A stretch of 64,000 nucleotides of DNA, from the NCBI GenBank assembly GCA_017893485.1, contig CM030358.1, positions 255,277,386 to 255,341,385 on the forward strand, given 5' to 3'. This document shows positions 10,557 through 21,988 of this stretch, in pieces. Source of the stretch: Hemerocallis citrina (Eukaryota > Streptophyta > Magnoliopsida > Asparagales > Asphodelaceae). Under the pieces are notes generated by a model. That model searched no databases. It had not been told where the DNA came from and saw nothing but the letters and a program-made list of their open reading frames with translations. The position numbers and the translations under genes are program-made. Position 1 is the first letter of the stretch. The number at the start of each line of letters is the position of its first letter.

Positions 10557-12490
10557 ATGCCGAGTGTCGAAAGAGGTGAACTTGAGAGAAATCCAGTAGG
10601 TGGCATGAGGTTCATACCGAGCGATGAGCGAGGTGAACTTGAGGAAAAGCCAGTAGGTGGCTCGAGATTCATACCGTGCGTCGAGCGAGGTGAACTTGAG
10701 GAAAAGCCAGTTGCTGGCTTGAGGTTCATGCCGAATGCCGAGCGAGGTGAACTTGAGGGAAAACCAGTGGGTGGCTTGAGGTTCATGTTGAGCATCGAGC
10801 GAGGTAAACTTGAGAGAAAGCCAGTAGGTGGCTCGAGGTTCATGCCGAGCGACGAGCAAGGTGAACTTGAGAGAAAGCGAGTTGGTGGCTTGAGGTTCAT
10901 GTCGAGCGTCAAGCGAGGTGAACTTGAGGGAAAGTCAGTAGGTGGCTCGAGATTCATGCCGAGCGTTGAGCGAGATGAACTTGAGAGAAAGCCAGTAGGT
11001 GGCTCGAGGTTCATACCGACCGACGAGAGAGGTGAACTTGAGGAAAGCAGTAGGTGGCTCGAGGTTCATACCAAGCGACGAGCGAGGTGAACATGAGGGA
11101 AAGCCCGTAGGTGGCTTGAGGTTCATACCGAGCGACGAGCGAGGTGAACTTAAGGGAAAACCAATGGGTGGCTCGAGGTTCATACTGAGCATCGAGCGAG
11201 GTGAACTTGAGGGAAAGGCAGTGGGTGGCTCGAGGTTCATGCCGAATGTCGAGCGAGGTGAACTTGAGAGAAAGCCAGTAGGTGGCTTGATGTACATGCC
11301 GAGCGACGAGCTAGGTGAACTTAAGAGAAAGCCAGTTGGTGGCTCGAGGTTCATGCCGAGCAAAGAGCGAGGTGAGCTTGAGAGAAAGCCAGTTGGTGCC
11401 TCGAGGTTTATGCCGAGTGTCGAGCGAGGTGAACTTGAGTGAAAACCAGTAGGTGGCTCGAGGTTCATATCGAGCAATGAAAGAGGTGAACTTGAGAGAA
11501 AGCCAGTAGGTGGCTCGAGGTTTATGCCGAGCGTCGAGCGAGGTGAACTTGAGAGAAAGCCAATAGGTGTCACGAGGTTCATACCGAGCGACGAGCGAGG
11601 TGGACTTGAGGAAAAGCCAGTGGATAGCTCGAGGTTCATACCGAGCGTCGAGCAAGGTGAACTTAAGGGAAATCCAGTTGGTGGCTCGTGGTTCATACCG
11701 AGCGTCGAGTGAGGTGAAATTGAGGGAAAGCCAATGGGTGGCTTGAGGTTCATGCCGAGCATCGAGCGAGCTGAACTTGAGAGAAAGCCAGTAGGTGGCT
11801 CGAGGTTCATGCCGAGCTTCGAGCGAGGTAAACTTGAGGGAAAGTCAGTAGGTGGCTCGAGGTTTATGACAAGCATGGAGCGAGGTGAACTTGAGAGAAT
11901 GCCAGTAGGTGGTTCACGATTCATGCCGAGCGTCGAGCAAGTTGAACTTGTAAGAAAGCCAATAGATGGCTCAAGGTTCATACCGAGCGGCGAGCGATGT
12001 GAACTTGAGAGAAAGCCAGTAGGTGGCTCGAGGTTCATATCGAGCGATGAGCGAAGTGAACTTGAGGGAAAGCCAATGGGTGGCTTGAGGTTCATACCAA
12101 GCGTCGAGCGAGGTGAACTTGACAAAAACGCAGTAGATGGCTCAAGGTTCATGCCGAGCATCGAGCAATGTGAACTTGAGGGAAAGCTAGTAGGTGGCTC
12201 GAGGTTCATGCCGAGCATTGAGCGAGGCGAACTTGAGAGAAAGCCAGTAGGTGCCTCGAGGTACATGTCGAGCGACGAGCGAGGTGAACTTGAGCGAAAG
12301 CCAGTTGGTGGCTCGAGGTTCATGCCGAGCAACGAGGGAGGTGAACTTGAGAGAAAGCCAGTTGGTGGCTCGAAGTTCATGCCGAGCGTCGAGCGAGGTG
12401 AACTTGAGAGATTGCCAGTAGGTGGCTCAAGGTTCATATCGAGCGACGAGCGAGGTGAACTTGAGAGAAAGCCAATAGGTGGCTCGAGAT
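10557..12490. repeat. Tandem array 1: 57-bp minisatellite, about 34 copies
   Basis: The unit is 57 bp, i.e. 19 codons, so frames stay open through the array on both strands. On plus each unit reads about SVERGELERKPVGGSRFMP; on minus about LGMNLEPPTGFLSSSPRST. Units diverge at several positions each (GCGTC/GCGAC/GCATC variants and others). The array lies between the antisense gene and the PPT of Tat-1. The minus reading is uninterrupted for about 527 codons (12518-10935); the plus reading is broken several times. No domain or signal was recognised, and I take both readings as by-products of a unit length divisible by three. Confidence 0.9.
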
Positions 12491-12754
12491 AGAGAATTCT
12501 TTCACGTCCTTGTAGCATCAGATGATTGAGAATTCTCTCGGCGTTGGGGGCATGTGTGTTACACGTGCAATGCTGACATCATGATTGTGGAAATCGAGGT
12601 GACAAAAAAAATAATATATCTTATATGGGTTGGCACGTGCCCAGCACGTGAGATTGTGATGTCATGGGTTGTGGGTATCGAGGCATCTGGATCTTATCCA
12701 CCGTTGGATTAAGATTTGAGGGTTGAGATGGTTTTGTGGATTTGAGGCATTTTC

Positions 12755-12945
12755 CCTTGCCTATATATGCCTCCACCTCCATCTCATTTCTCACTTTGTC
12801 TTCTCTCTCTTTAACTCCCAGAGCTTCTTTCTTTAGATACTGTACAGTAACCAGCGGCAGATTTTTCGGCATACTCTCCGTCTTAGTAAAACATGTTAGT
12901 AACTTTTTTATTATGCCGAGGGATTAGTCCAACTCTTCGGCCTCT
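12755..12945 (+). promoter_or_regulatory. Putative promoter and leader of the Tat-1 antisense gene
   Basis: A TATA box (TATATAT at 12762-12768) is followed by a CT-rich leader (CTCCACCTCCATCTC onwards) typical of plant transcript starts, ending before the ATG at 12946. An ACGTG-rich palindromic stretch (GCACGTGCCCAGCACGTG, 12633-12650) lies upstream. All are on the plus strand, opposite to the element's own transcription. Promoter activity is inferred. Confidence 0.6.
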
Positions 12946-15116
12946 ATGTCTGGTCCGAGCGGTGCCAATCATGCCAGCGACTCCTCGAGTTAGGAGGGTT
13001 TTGAAGATAGGACAAGGGTGTACAACCCCGTGCTGCTCTGCATTCACCAACCTTTCATTGTGGAGGCGAGCAATTCCGAGGATAGTGTGGATGAGGTGGA
13101 AACAGTCGTTGGAGGGGAGGTGGATGATGAGAGCAAAGGAGAAGGGGAAGAGGGCGAGGATGTCGAGGAGGAGGGTGGTACTTCACTGAGGCTTCAAACT
13201 GAGCCTTTTTCCCCGAAGGTCGTTCAGAAGACAAAGTTAAAGTGGACCCTTCCAAGCAGCCCGAAGGAACCATATGAATTCCTTCCGAAGCATGGGTTAG
13301 ACGCTCCCTATCTTTCACAACCGCTTTCGATCAGGACGTACCTGGACGATCTGCAGGACATCGTTCGGTATAGGGTACAACTCTCTTCACCGAGCCGACC
13401 GAAGCTGAAGAATGATGAGGAGAAGAGCTCGGTGGTCAGCACTGACCTTCCCATGATAAGGGCGAGATTCTTAATTCCTTTAGAGTATGAATTGATGGTG
13501 CCGAACCCCGGGATCCGACCTCCAGACACTCTGTCCGAATGGTTCTGCGTGTTCCTGTTGGATGCCTTTGACTTGGGGTTAAGGCTGCCCTTGCACCTGT
13601 TTGTAAAGGAGGTCCTGAACTGAGCCGGACTATGCCTTATGCAGTTCGGGCCCAACTCTTGGAAATAGCTGGTGTGCTATATTCTGCTCAACGAAAAGAA
13701 AGGGGTGCCGCTGAAGCTTACTTCCGAGCTGCTATTGGCATGTGTTCGTCATCGATGCACGAGTGTATCTATTAAATCTCCCCCGACCTTATAATAGGGT
13801 CGTTCACAGTCATCCGGACTCTATCAAGGGGTGGAAGAACAAGTATTTCATCATTAGGAGTCCGACCCCCTGGGATATCCCGACCACGTGGGCGTTCTAC
13901 CGACAGAACCTGAAGCCACCGAGAGGGAAGGAGTTAACAGAGGAGGAGTGGGCCGACAAGAAACGGGTCGCTGGGGCCAAGAGTATTTTGTGGCCGTTCG
14001 TCCACGAGAGGCACCTAGCCCGAATCGGCAGATCCTTGTATGTCTTTTGTTCCTTTTTCCTAGCATATTTTTTCCTTCGTTCTCATAATTTAGATTTTTC
14101 TTTGCAGTAATGGATGACGCGGCGATCGAGAGGAGGAGGCCCGAGTTGGAGAAAAAGGTCGCCAGCCAGTCGAAGCACAAGAGGAAGCCGCCGCACGATA
14201 GCTCAGAGGGGACTTCGAACCCGAGGCCCAAGAAGGTGAAAGCTCCCAGGGTGCTGGGGACCCCCTCAACGGCAAAGTCGGTACCGAGTTCCAGCAACCT
14301 CAAGGTTGCGGAGTTGCTATCAAAGGGCGTCCTGCCCTTGAAGCCCTCGACACAAGAGATGGTTGGCGAGGTGGGGCTCTTGCCGTGGGTTCATAACTGG
14401 TCGGTGAAAGTGGCTGAGTCCCTAACCGAAGGGCCCATAGCAGTAGAGGCAGTGGGGCACCTTACCACTCCACGAGACCGGGAAAGCTTCGCCACCGAGA
14501 TGACCGAGTCGTGTTATATGCGATGGGCCCAGGCTGACATGGTGGTAAGTATTTAGGGAATTTTGAAGCTTTTCATTATAATTCGCCCCAGAAACTTTTA
14601 AGTGTTGGCCTCCCGTTTGCAAGCAACGATCGCAGGAGCCGAGCTGTGGAGGCTTCACGCTCAGGAGCTCCAGCATGAAGTAAGGAACACTCAGCGTTTT
14701 GAGCGAGATATGAAGGATCTCAAGTTACAGCTCAACGCCGCCGAGGCTCGGGAACTGGACCTTCGCGTGGAGGTAACCTCCTTGACCGAACATCGGGCTC
14801 GAAGGAAGAAGGAAGTGGAGGCGGAGATGGAGAGAAAGCTCCAAGAGGTTAGGGTCACCACGATGGACAATGTGATCGCATCCCAGAACACGGCCTACAG
14901 CCGGGCCATCGAGCACGTGCTTCGCCAGTACCCTAGTGTGACCTGGAGGACTTCCAATACTTGATGAAGTTTGATGAGGCCCCACCGACCCACAGGGGAA
15001 ACGAAAGGGAGGAGGAGGATGATCTCCCTCTTGGCTATGAGGAGGAGCAATGGGCGGTCGACCCTGAAGTCGAAGTCACGAGGAATGAAGAGGTGCCCCA
15101 CTCCCCCCAGCACTAG
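12946..15116 (+). pseudogene. Antisense additional ORF of Tat-1: putative gypsy-type transposon protein (Transposase_28-like), intron-bearing
   Basis: The start at 12946 reads MSGPSGANHASDSSS, followed by a TAG at 12991-12993 and then an open frame to 13620. That frame has an acidic segment and a globular core with LIPLEYELMVPNPGIRPP and LGLRLPLHLFVKEVLN, which resembles the Pfam 'putative gypsy type transposon' domain. After a TGA (13621) and a TAG, the frame shifts by one near 13740, and the domain continues with SIKGWKNKYFIIRS and KRVAGAKSILWPF. Likely introns: 14038-about 14107 (GTATGT to TTTGCAG) and 14545-about 14602 (GTAAGT donor). Exon 2 is basic and Pro/Ser-rich. Exon 3 is a long coiled coil (about 14610-14930), then after a one-base slip an acidic tail ends at TAG 15114-15116. 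Four or more lesions make this copy inactive. Its function is unknown. Confidence 0.7.
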
Positions 15117-15282
15117 TTTTGTTGTTGTTTTTTTTTTTTTTTTGGTACTCGCCGAATGCGGACTGCCAACCTCACTTTTTGTATCGTTTTCCGAATTGAA
15201 TGAAAGACACATTTTTTGGGCCAACATTTTTATTGTGATTTTGGGCAAGTCTATGAGGCTGGAATAATTTTCTTTTCATGTG

Positions 15283-15816
15283 GCAGATTGCCAAGCTCGA
15301 TCGCCTTAGGGACCGCGGAAGTCCTTGGTAGCCGATTTAGCGCGCTATCGCAAAGAAGCTAGGGACCGGGAGGCGGACCTAACTTATTTCAAGAATAGGT
15401 CAAAAGAGCTAGGTTTTGAATCGGCCCGCCTGAAGAAGGCAGTTTGGGACCGAGGTCTGGCTGACGCGGAGTTTGGATGGTCGAGGTCTCTTGCTTCCAT
15501 TCAACACCCTTCTTCGGAGTCATTCCTTCAGGAGGTGATAGTGGAGAAGGAACTAGAAATCCGACGGTTGAGAGGGTTGCTCGGGACGAGAGGATCCCAA
15601 ACCCATTCGTTTGGGAGCGGTTGGCCCTCCGAAGATGGTTCGTCTCCGACCCTATGGTTGGAGCAACCGCCGAGGCCGGGCGATGCCCAGAGTTCAGTTA
15701 TCGGAGCCTCCACCATAGGATCTCCCAAGGATCCTGATGTTGCTGGCGAGCAAACGCGCTCGGTTGGCCTTGATCTGGTTTGCGTTGATCTGATGACCCC
15801 CCGAACCAAGGCGTAG
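15283..15816 (+). pseudogene. Second coiled-coil segment downstream of the antisense ORF
   Basis: A plausible acceptor (TCATGTGGCAG, to 15282) precedes IAKLDRLRDRGS. A TAG follows, then an open frame in another phase: a charged heptad-like region with VADLARYRKEARDREADL and VEKELEIRRLRGLLG, ending in a Ser/Pro-rich tail at 15816. It could be an alternative last exon of the antisense gene, since a poly(A) signal follows at 15901. It could instead be a duplicated or neighbouring module, because a stop and UTR-like DNA (15117-15280, with a T-rich run) separate the two. Confidence 0.45.
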
Positions 15817-15900
15817 CCCGAGCTCTTACTAGTTTGTAACTTCGTTGTATTAACTTTCATATAGTCCAGCATGGCGTACTGATGTACTTTCATATGTTAT

Positions 15901-15906
15901 AATAAA
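15901..15906 (+). terminator. Putative polyadenylation signal of the antisense gene
   Basis: AATAAA occurs 85 bases after the stop at 15816, in a T- and GT-rich 3' UTR-like context. It agrees with a plus-strand transcription unit. Confidence 0.5.
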
Positions 15907-16058
15907 AGGAAATCTCATAGCTTTGCTGGTTGATCCACGAATACAAGAATACATGATAATCTTTATTGCGCCGAGTACCGGGGACATAAGAGATTGAGAA
16001 ACCTATCGTTAGTATAGGAGTCCGAGCCAAATGACATGAACTTGAGAGATTAAGAAAC

Positions 16059-19000
16059 CTATCTGTAACCTCAGTTCCCGATTATATGGATTTCATTTTC
16101 TTTACTCTTCCGTATTCTAGTATTTCGATTATTTACAATTTTTATGCTCTTTTGAACCCAATTACACACTAGAACATTCAAACCATTGTTAAAATATTTT
16201 CTTATCAAAAATTGTATTTATTTTGAATGATTGTATATTTTAACAAAAACCTTATCCTAGTTTATAAGTTTATTTTCTATTCCTAATTGATTGATTATTT
16301 TTACCCTTATTTTGGTACAAGAAATCCAATCCCAATTTCTAGTTCATACTATATTCTACTATTTAATTTATTATTATTTTTAAAAAGCCCCACTTAACAT
16401 ATCCGATATTTATTTGATTTTTTATTTATTCATTTTATGAATCCATAGCTCAAGCCCAACCCATGCTTATGTATATTTGTAAACCCAAAGATGAGCTCAC
16501 ATTTCAGATCCAAGCCCAAATCCTATTGGATCCTAACCCAAACCCACATTTTAAACCCAACCTGATCCCCTCATCTCTCATAACTGCACTCACTTTCCCC
16601 TAATTACTGGCCACTATCTCTTCTAGTAAACCCCATAATCAATACCCACTATAATATTAATATATTATATTATTATGAAAACCCCCGTACACTCTCTCCC
16701 CCCCCCACTCTTTCTCTCTCCCCGACTATCTATCTCTCTCTCTCCCTCTCTCTCTCTCCCCTCAATGTATCTTCTTCTCCCTCTATTTCTCTCCCGAAAC
16801 AGAGCACCCCTGCATCCCTCTCCCCTGAGTCGAACCCATCCCGCTCGCCCTCATGCGTGCACACTCTCCCACCACCAGCAAAGCACCTCCACCTCATCTC
16901 CGCCCTCCAGTCCCCGAGCAACTCCTCTCCGGTAACCACGCTTCACCATTGCTGCCTCCATCCCCTCCTTCCTCATTCCTCTCGCCAACGACGAGCTCCA
17001 CCTTCAACCGCCCCTCGTCGCTGCTTCCGTCTCCAACCTCCAAACTCGTCAACAGCAACCTCGCCTTCCTCCAAAGCCACCACTGACTGCCATTGCCTCG
17101 ACCCTCGAGCTCTCCTCTGTCGCGGCGCAGTCACCACCACTCATCACCATTCTCCATCTTCTCGTCCTTTGTCTCCACCAACGCCGCCTTCAACCAGTGC
17201 CAAGCCCTTCCATCACCAATGCTCCACTACCGCAACTCACGATCGCCCTCGTTAACCCCCTGCTCGCTCCTACCGCTCAACCACTTGCCTCGACCTCGAC
17301 ATTGCTCTCATCCTCCTCTTCATCACCACCGAACCACCCTCCATCGCAGCCCCGTCGCACCCCTTGCCATTGCGACCGCTGCCTTCCACCGCAGCCCACA
17401 CCAGCAACACTCACAGTCCCCCTCGTCGTCCACCTTTCTCGCCAGCACCTTCCCGAAGCCAATACCGTCCCTTAGCCCCTTCCCCTGCACCTCCGACCAT
17501 CGACAACTGCACCCTTCTCCCTCATCGCTGCCTCCTCCGCAGCACAGCAACCACCGTAGTCCACTCCGTCGACCACCACAGTGCCATCACCGAGCCCCTC
17601 GTCTTCCTCGTCGAGTCCTTCAGCCGCCTGTGCCCTCCACCATCGCCAACTACCCCTGAGAACCACCCACTATTGTCATCCTCCTCACCGTCGCTCCTCA
17701 TCGACAGCAGCATCCCCACTGAGCCCGCCTTCAGCCTGCGGTCGAGCACCGGTAGCCACCAGCCCCGACCTCCCCTTGCTGCTGCTCCGGTCCCCTACCT
17801 GCAGCCCCTCCTTCGAAACTGCCACAGCCAATCCGAAGCTCACCGCCTTGCTGCCGCTGTTGTAGCTGTCGTCGCCCTCGTTGTGTTGCTGTCGTTGCTT
17901 TTTCTGTCGAAGCCCATCGTGTGCATGTGTTTTTGGTGTACATTGTTTGCACGTGTGTTCACCGTGCTCGTCGTTTGCACGTGTTGCCGTCGAGACTCTC
18001 TTCCCATTATTCTTTTACGTCCGAAGTAGTCATCTAAAAGGCAAGCGTCCCTTGAACTCATTTTTATTGTTCTAGTTCAAGAAAGCATTCATTAAATTCC
18101 TGTAAGTAGTAATTGAATTGAATATCGAAGCTAATTTAAATTTCATTATTGATTCATTATTTTCTTTATCGTATCATGTTTTTGATTCATTGTATTCTTA
18201 TCGTACCATTGTTTTCGATATAAAACTTGAACTGTAAATTTATCGCATTATTGAACATTCAAATATGCTACCCTGTCGTTTTCCCAAGTTTGTACTAAGG
18301 TTTTGACTTAGTTCATGACATCAAAACTTAAAACCTTGAACATAGAAATTTTAGTGCACTGAGTCATGAATCCGGAACATCTTACAGATTCTCAATCTAA
18401 TTCACAGATTGTAAGTTATCACTATTTTAGTACTGGCATGTTATAATTTCCAGAACCGAGACTGTGCACGAAACTCGTAAAGAATTGATTGATCAAACTA
18501 ACTACTGTAACTATAATGTATCGTGTGTATATGCGCTGAAGCCGGCAGAAAGTCTACTTTCTAAAATCTCTGATGGAATCAGATTTGCATTCCCGTAGCA
18601 GCGGAAAAGTGAATTTGAGTACCAATAGGTGTTGTTGTCCCTAACCTGCATTGTTATGTTTTTTTTGCATATAAACCCATTATTTTCCATAATTAATGAA
18701 TTGAACTATGTATATTTCATGTATTGCATAGTCCTGATATCTCCTTGATATTGTATTGACACTACCGTTCTCATCGATTATACCCGTTGCATAATTTTTG
18801 ATACTACCGTTCTCATGGATGGCATTGATTATATGTTCATAACTGATTGTTAATAAAATAATAAGAAGCCGGGGTAATAAGGGTCGACTTAGTAGTGGAC
18901 AACATTGGAGAGTGTACTCGGAAAGGGATATTGGTCACAACCCATATTGGTCATTATTAACGGTCATATTGGTCATCAATTGATTGTGGATTACTGACTA

Positions 19001-19865
19001 CAGTATTCCAATTTATCATGTATTGGTCATCGGTCATCGGTCATCGGTCATTGGTCATTGATATGCAAGACCCGAGTACAGGACCTTGTAAAATTCACCA
19101 CTATAGTCTAAACATTTACTTGATTGTATGCACTCTAACCTGTGGTAGGGGATGCATGATTGCGTGCATTAGATAGGCTAACAAAAGATGGATAAACATA
19201 AAGACTGACACTGAACATCAATTATTGGTTTATTGTTATTGATTATTGGTCATCGATTATCGATTATTGTTTATTATTTACCGACTATTGGCCCAAGAAA
19301 TATTATTTATAGACCATAGTTTATCGATCATTGATTACCGATCAATGCATCATCTATTGATCCTATTATTGACTATTGTTTCAATTATTATTTCTATTGA
19401 TTGTTGATTATTGTTATCGATTATTGTTTATTGATTATTGATTATCGACTTTTGATTTTGTTATCGTCGGTCATTTATTGATTCCGATATCATTCCAATT
19501 TCTATTCTTGTTATATAGTCCTTTACTTCCTTCACTAATTTCTACTACTTGTCACCCGAAGCTTGCTCTAATGGGTACTCTCCATATTTCTTTTGAGTTA
19601 TTATTTATACAGGTACAAATGATGAAATACTGGAAGAACTTGATGTATTGCTATTGCATTGTGTATTCTCGGCATTCTGTAAGTTCTTTTATCTAGATAT
19701 TGGTTATTGCATTATATTCTTGTTCCTGTGATCATTATTGATTTGTTGAGCTTACTGGTATTGTACAGCTTATGGATGATATGAGTTGGCATACTTATAT
19801 CATTTACTGGGCCTCAGTTGCATACCCGTATTTTCGTATAATGGGAAGTGGGGCGTGCCACTATT
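16059..19865. mobile_element. 3.8-kb TG...CA insertion, probably a solo LTR of a long-LTR element
   Basis: Unit 16064-19860 starts TGTAACCTC and ends GTGCCA. It is flanked by CTATC (16059-16063) and CTATT (19861-19865), a 5-bp TSD differing by one C/T. The host sequence CCTATCGTTAGTATAGGAG present intact at 15993-16011 shows the empty site. I found no terminal repeat inside it, no pol motif, PBS or PPT, which fits a solo LTR or a LARD-type fragment. Inside: a CT-rich run at 16690-16790, a C-rich block at 16800-17960 with long Pro/Ser/Thr/His-rich readings in several frames (no domain), and AT-rich DNA. Confidence 0.65.
18990..19470. repeat. Degenerate GGTCATC and GATTATT short-word repeats in the 3.8-kb insertion
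   Basis: TCGGTCATCGGTCATCGGTCATTGG occurs near 19030, and TTATCGATTATTG words fill 19210-19460. This is a low-complexity cryptic repeat without strict period. Confidence 0.6.
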
Positions 19866-20790
19866 GTTAGTATAGGAGTCCGAACCAAGTGGCATGGACT
19901 TAGATTGAGGAATTCCTCGTTTGTTGGGCACAGGTCATGCCGAGCGTCGAGCAGCTTGTAGAAAGTTGGCTACCTGTTCGAAGTCCAAGCTGAGTGGCGA
20001 GGACATAAGAAATTGAGAAATCCCTCGATTGGTGGGCACAGGTCAGGCCGAGCGTGGAGCAACTTGTAGAAACCTGGCTGCCTACTTGAAGTCCAAGCCG
20101 AGCGGCGAGGACGTAAGAGATTGAGAAATCTCTCGTAAGTATAGGAGTCCGAGCCGAGTGACATGGACTCGAGAGATTGAGGAATCCCTCGTTTGGTGGG
20201 TATAGGTCGTGCCGAGTGTCGAGCAGCTTGTAGAAAGCTGGCTGCGTGCTCGAAGTCTAAGCAGAGTGGCGAGGATGTAAGAGATTGAGAAATCCCTCAT
20301 TAGTATAGGAGTCCGAGCTGAATGGCATGGACTTGAGAGATTAAGAAATCTATCATTAGTATAGGAGTCTGAGCCGAGTGTCCTGGACTTGAGAGATTGA
20401 GGAATCTCTCGTTTGGTGGGCACAGGTCATGCCAAGCGTCGAGCAGCTTGTAGAAAGTCGGCTATCTGCTTGAAGTCCAAGCTGAGTGACGAGGACGTAA
20501 GAGATTAAGAAATCCCTCATTTGGTGGGCACAGGTCGTGCCGAGCATCGAGCAGCTTGTACAGAGCTGTCTGCCTGCTCAAAGTCCAAGCTGAGCAGCGA
20601 GGACATAAGAGATTGAGAAATCCCTCGTTAGTATAGGTGTTCGGGACGAGTGGCATGGACTCAAGAGATTAAGAAATCCCTCATTTGGTGGGCACAGGAC
20701 GTGCTGAGCGTCGAGGAGCTTGTAGAAAGCTGGTTGCCTGCTCGAAGTCCAAGCCGAGTGGCAAGGATGTAAGAGATTGAGAAATCCCCT
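19866..20790. repeat. Tandem array 2a of Tat-1: mosaic of long repeat units
   Basis: Recurring modules are GTTAGTATAGGAGTCCGAGC (near 19867, 20137, 20300, 20353, 20625; also at about 15996, before the 3.8-kb insertion), AGATTGAGAAATCCCTCG, and GAGCAGCTTGTAGAAAG (near 19948, 20062, 20225, 20447, 20556, 20716). Modules alternate in different orders, so the array has undergone unequal exchange. It belongs to the DNA interrupted by the insertion at 16064. Confidence 0.8.
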
Positions 20791-21520
20791 GTTGGAGGCG
20801 ATGGCCAAGCTGAGCGGCGAGAACTATAGAGCGAAATCCTGTAGCTTGCTCGAGGTTAGGATCGAGCGCCGAAGACCAGAGAGATCGAGAAATCTCTCGT
20901 AGGGGGCGAGGTCCAAGCCAAGTAGCAATAACTATAGTGTGAAAGCCTGTAGCTTGCTCGAGGTTAGGGCCGAGTGCCGAGGACCTGAGAGATCGAGAAA
21001 TATCTCGTTGGGGGCGAGGTCCAAGCCGAGCGGCAAAAACTATAGAGCGAAAGCTTGTAGCTTGCTCGAGGTTAGGGCTGAGCGCTGAGGGCCCGAGAGA
21101 TCGAGAAATCTTTCGTTGGGGGCGAGGTCCAAGCCAAGCGGCGAGAACTATAGAGAGAAAGCCTGTAGCTTGCTCGAGGTTAGGGCCGAGCGCCGAGGAC
21201 CCGAGAGATCGAGAAATCTCTCGTAGGGGGTGAGGTCTAAGCCTAGCGGCGAGAACTATAGAATGAAAGCTTGTAGCTTGCTCGAGGTTAGGGCCTAGCG
21301 CCGAGGACCCGAGAGATCGAGAAATCTCTCGTTGGGGGTGAGGTCCAAGCCGAGCGGTGAGAACTATAGAGCAAAAGCTTGTAGCATGCTCGAGGTTAAG
21401 GCTGAGCGCCGAGGACCCGAGAGATTAAGAAATCTCTCGTTAGGGGCGAGGTCCAAGCCAAGCAGAGAGAACTTGAGAGAACTTTAGAGAACTTGAGAGA
21501 AAGCCTGTAGCTTGCTCGAG
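20791..21520. repeat. Tandem array 2b of Tat-1: about 108-bp units, nearly seven copies
   Basis: Units begin near 20793, 20899, 21007, 21115, 21224, 21331 and 21439. Each has GGGGGCGAGGTCCAAGCC, GAACTATAGAGCGAAAGC, CTGTAGCTTGCTCGAGGTTA and GAGATCGAGAAATCTCTCG. The last unit picks up the AACTTGAGAGAAAGCC word of the 57-bp array, so arrays 1 and 2 appear related. Confidence 0.85.
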
Positions 21521-21539
21521 GTTAGATTTTGACACGTTT

Positions 21540-21690
21540 ACACGTTTTGAAAAGAAATTTCATTGCTTTTATCCAATACTTGGGTACAAACTACCAAAGG
21601 CATAATGCCTATTAAAAATACAAGAGGCGTGGCGCCTATTGCAGTCACAAAAGTCTCCGCTAGTGCCTATGGACCCTCATAGAACTTAAT
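21540..21690 (-). pseudogene. 3' end of Tat-1 pol, cut off by the Tekay-type insertion
   Basis: Read on minus, the integrase C-terminus at 29848-29900 (PW/stop-NVEHL) would continue across the Tekay insertion into 21690 and downstream non-coding DNA. The TSD AAGAT/GAGAT marks the join. Beyond the first few codons I see only short open reading without motifs; it is probably 3' UTR. Confidence 0.5.
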
Positions 21691-21695
21691 AAGAT

Positions 21696-21988
21696 TGTAG
21701 TACCCCGTATTTTTAAATACTATTTTTGAGATTAGAAAATGAATTAAAATGATTTTTTTTTGTGATTTAATAAATGTTCATTTGGAAAATTACCTTTTAC
21801 ACGTGCAAACACGTGCAAATATTGTCTTTGAAAGCTTAAAGCCAAAAATTAATTTGGGGAAACTCATTATTTATTATTTGAGATTATTCGTGATTTTTTT
21901 AGATTTTTCTGATAATTATTGGATCTATTTGCAAATATTTCAAAAAGAAGGACTTTTGTGCAAAATTACCAATGGGGTGAAAATCCCA
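21696..21988 (+). repeat. Truncated 5' LTR of the Tekay-type element
   Basis: It aligns with the start of the 3' LTR (26211 onwards) as far as ACCAATGGGGTGAAAA and then switches abruptly to gag codons. The remaining ~3.3 kb of LTR and leader are deleted. Confidence 0.85.

Noticed and set aside
10557..12490. CRISPR-like regular spacing
   Set aside because: Units are contiguous diverged minisatellite repeats with no unique spacers, in a plant retrotransposon.
10169..12518. Long minus-strand ORFs (281 and 527 codons) and plus-strand ORFs in the same place as repeat proteins
   Set aside because: They are forced by the 57-bp unit length. No start context, domain or signal was seen. Kept as a finding, not as genes.
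16675..18029. Overlapping Pro/Ser/Thr/His-rich ORFs as a secreted or structural protein gene
   Set aside because: All frames are open because of C-rich composition; there is no domain, and the block lies inside a TG...CA insertion.
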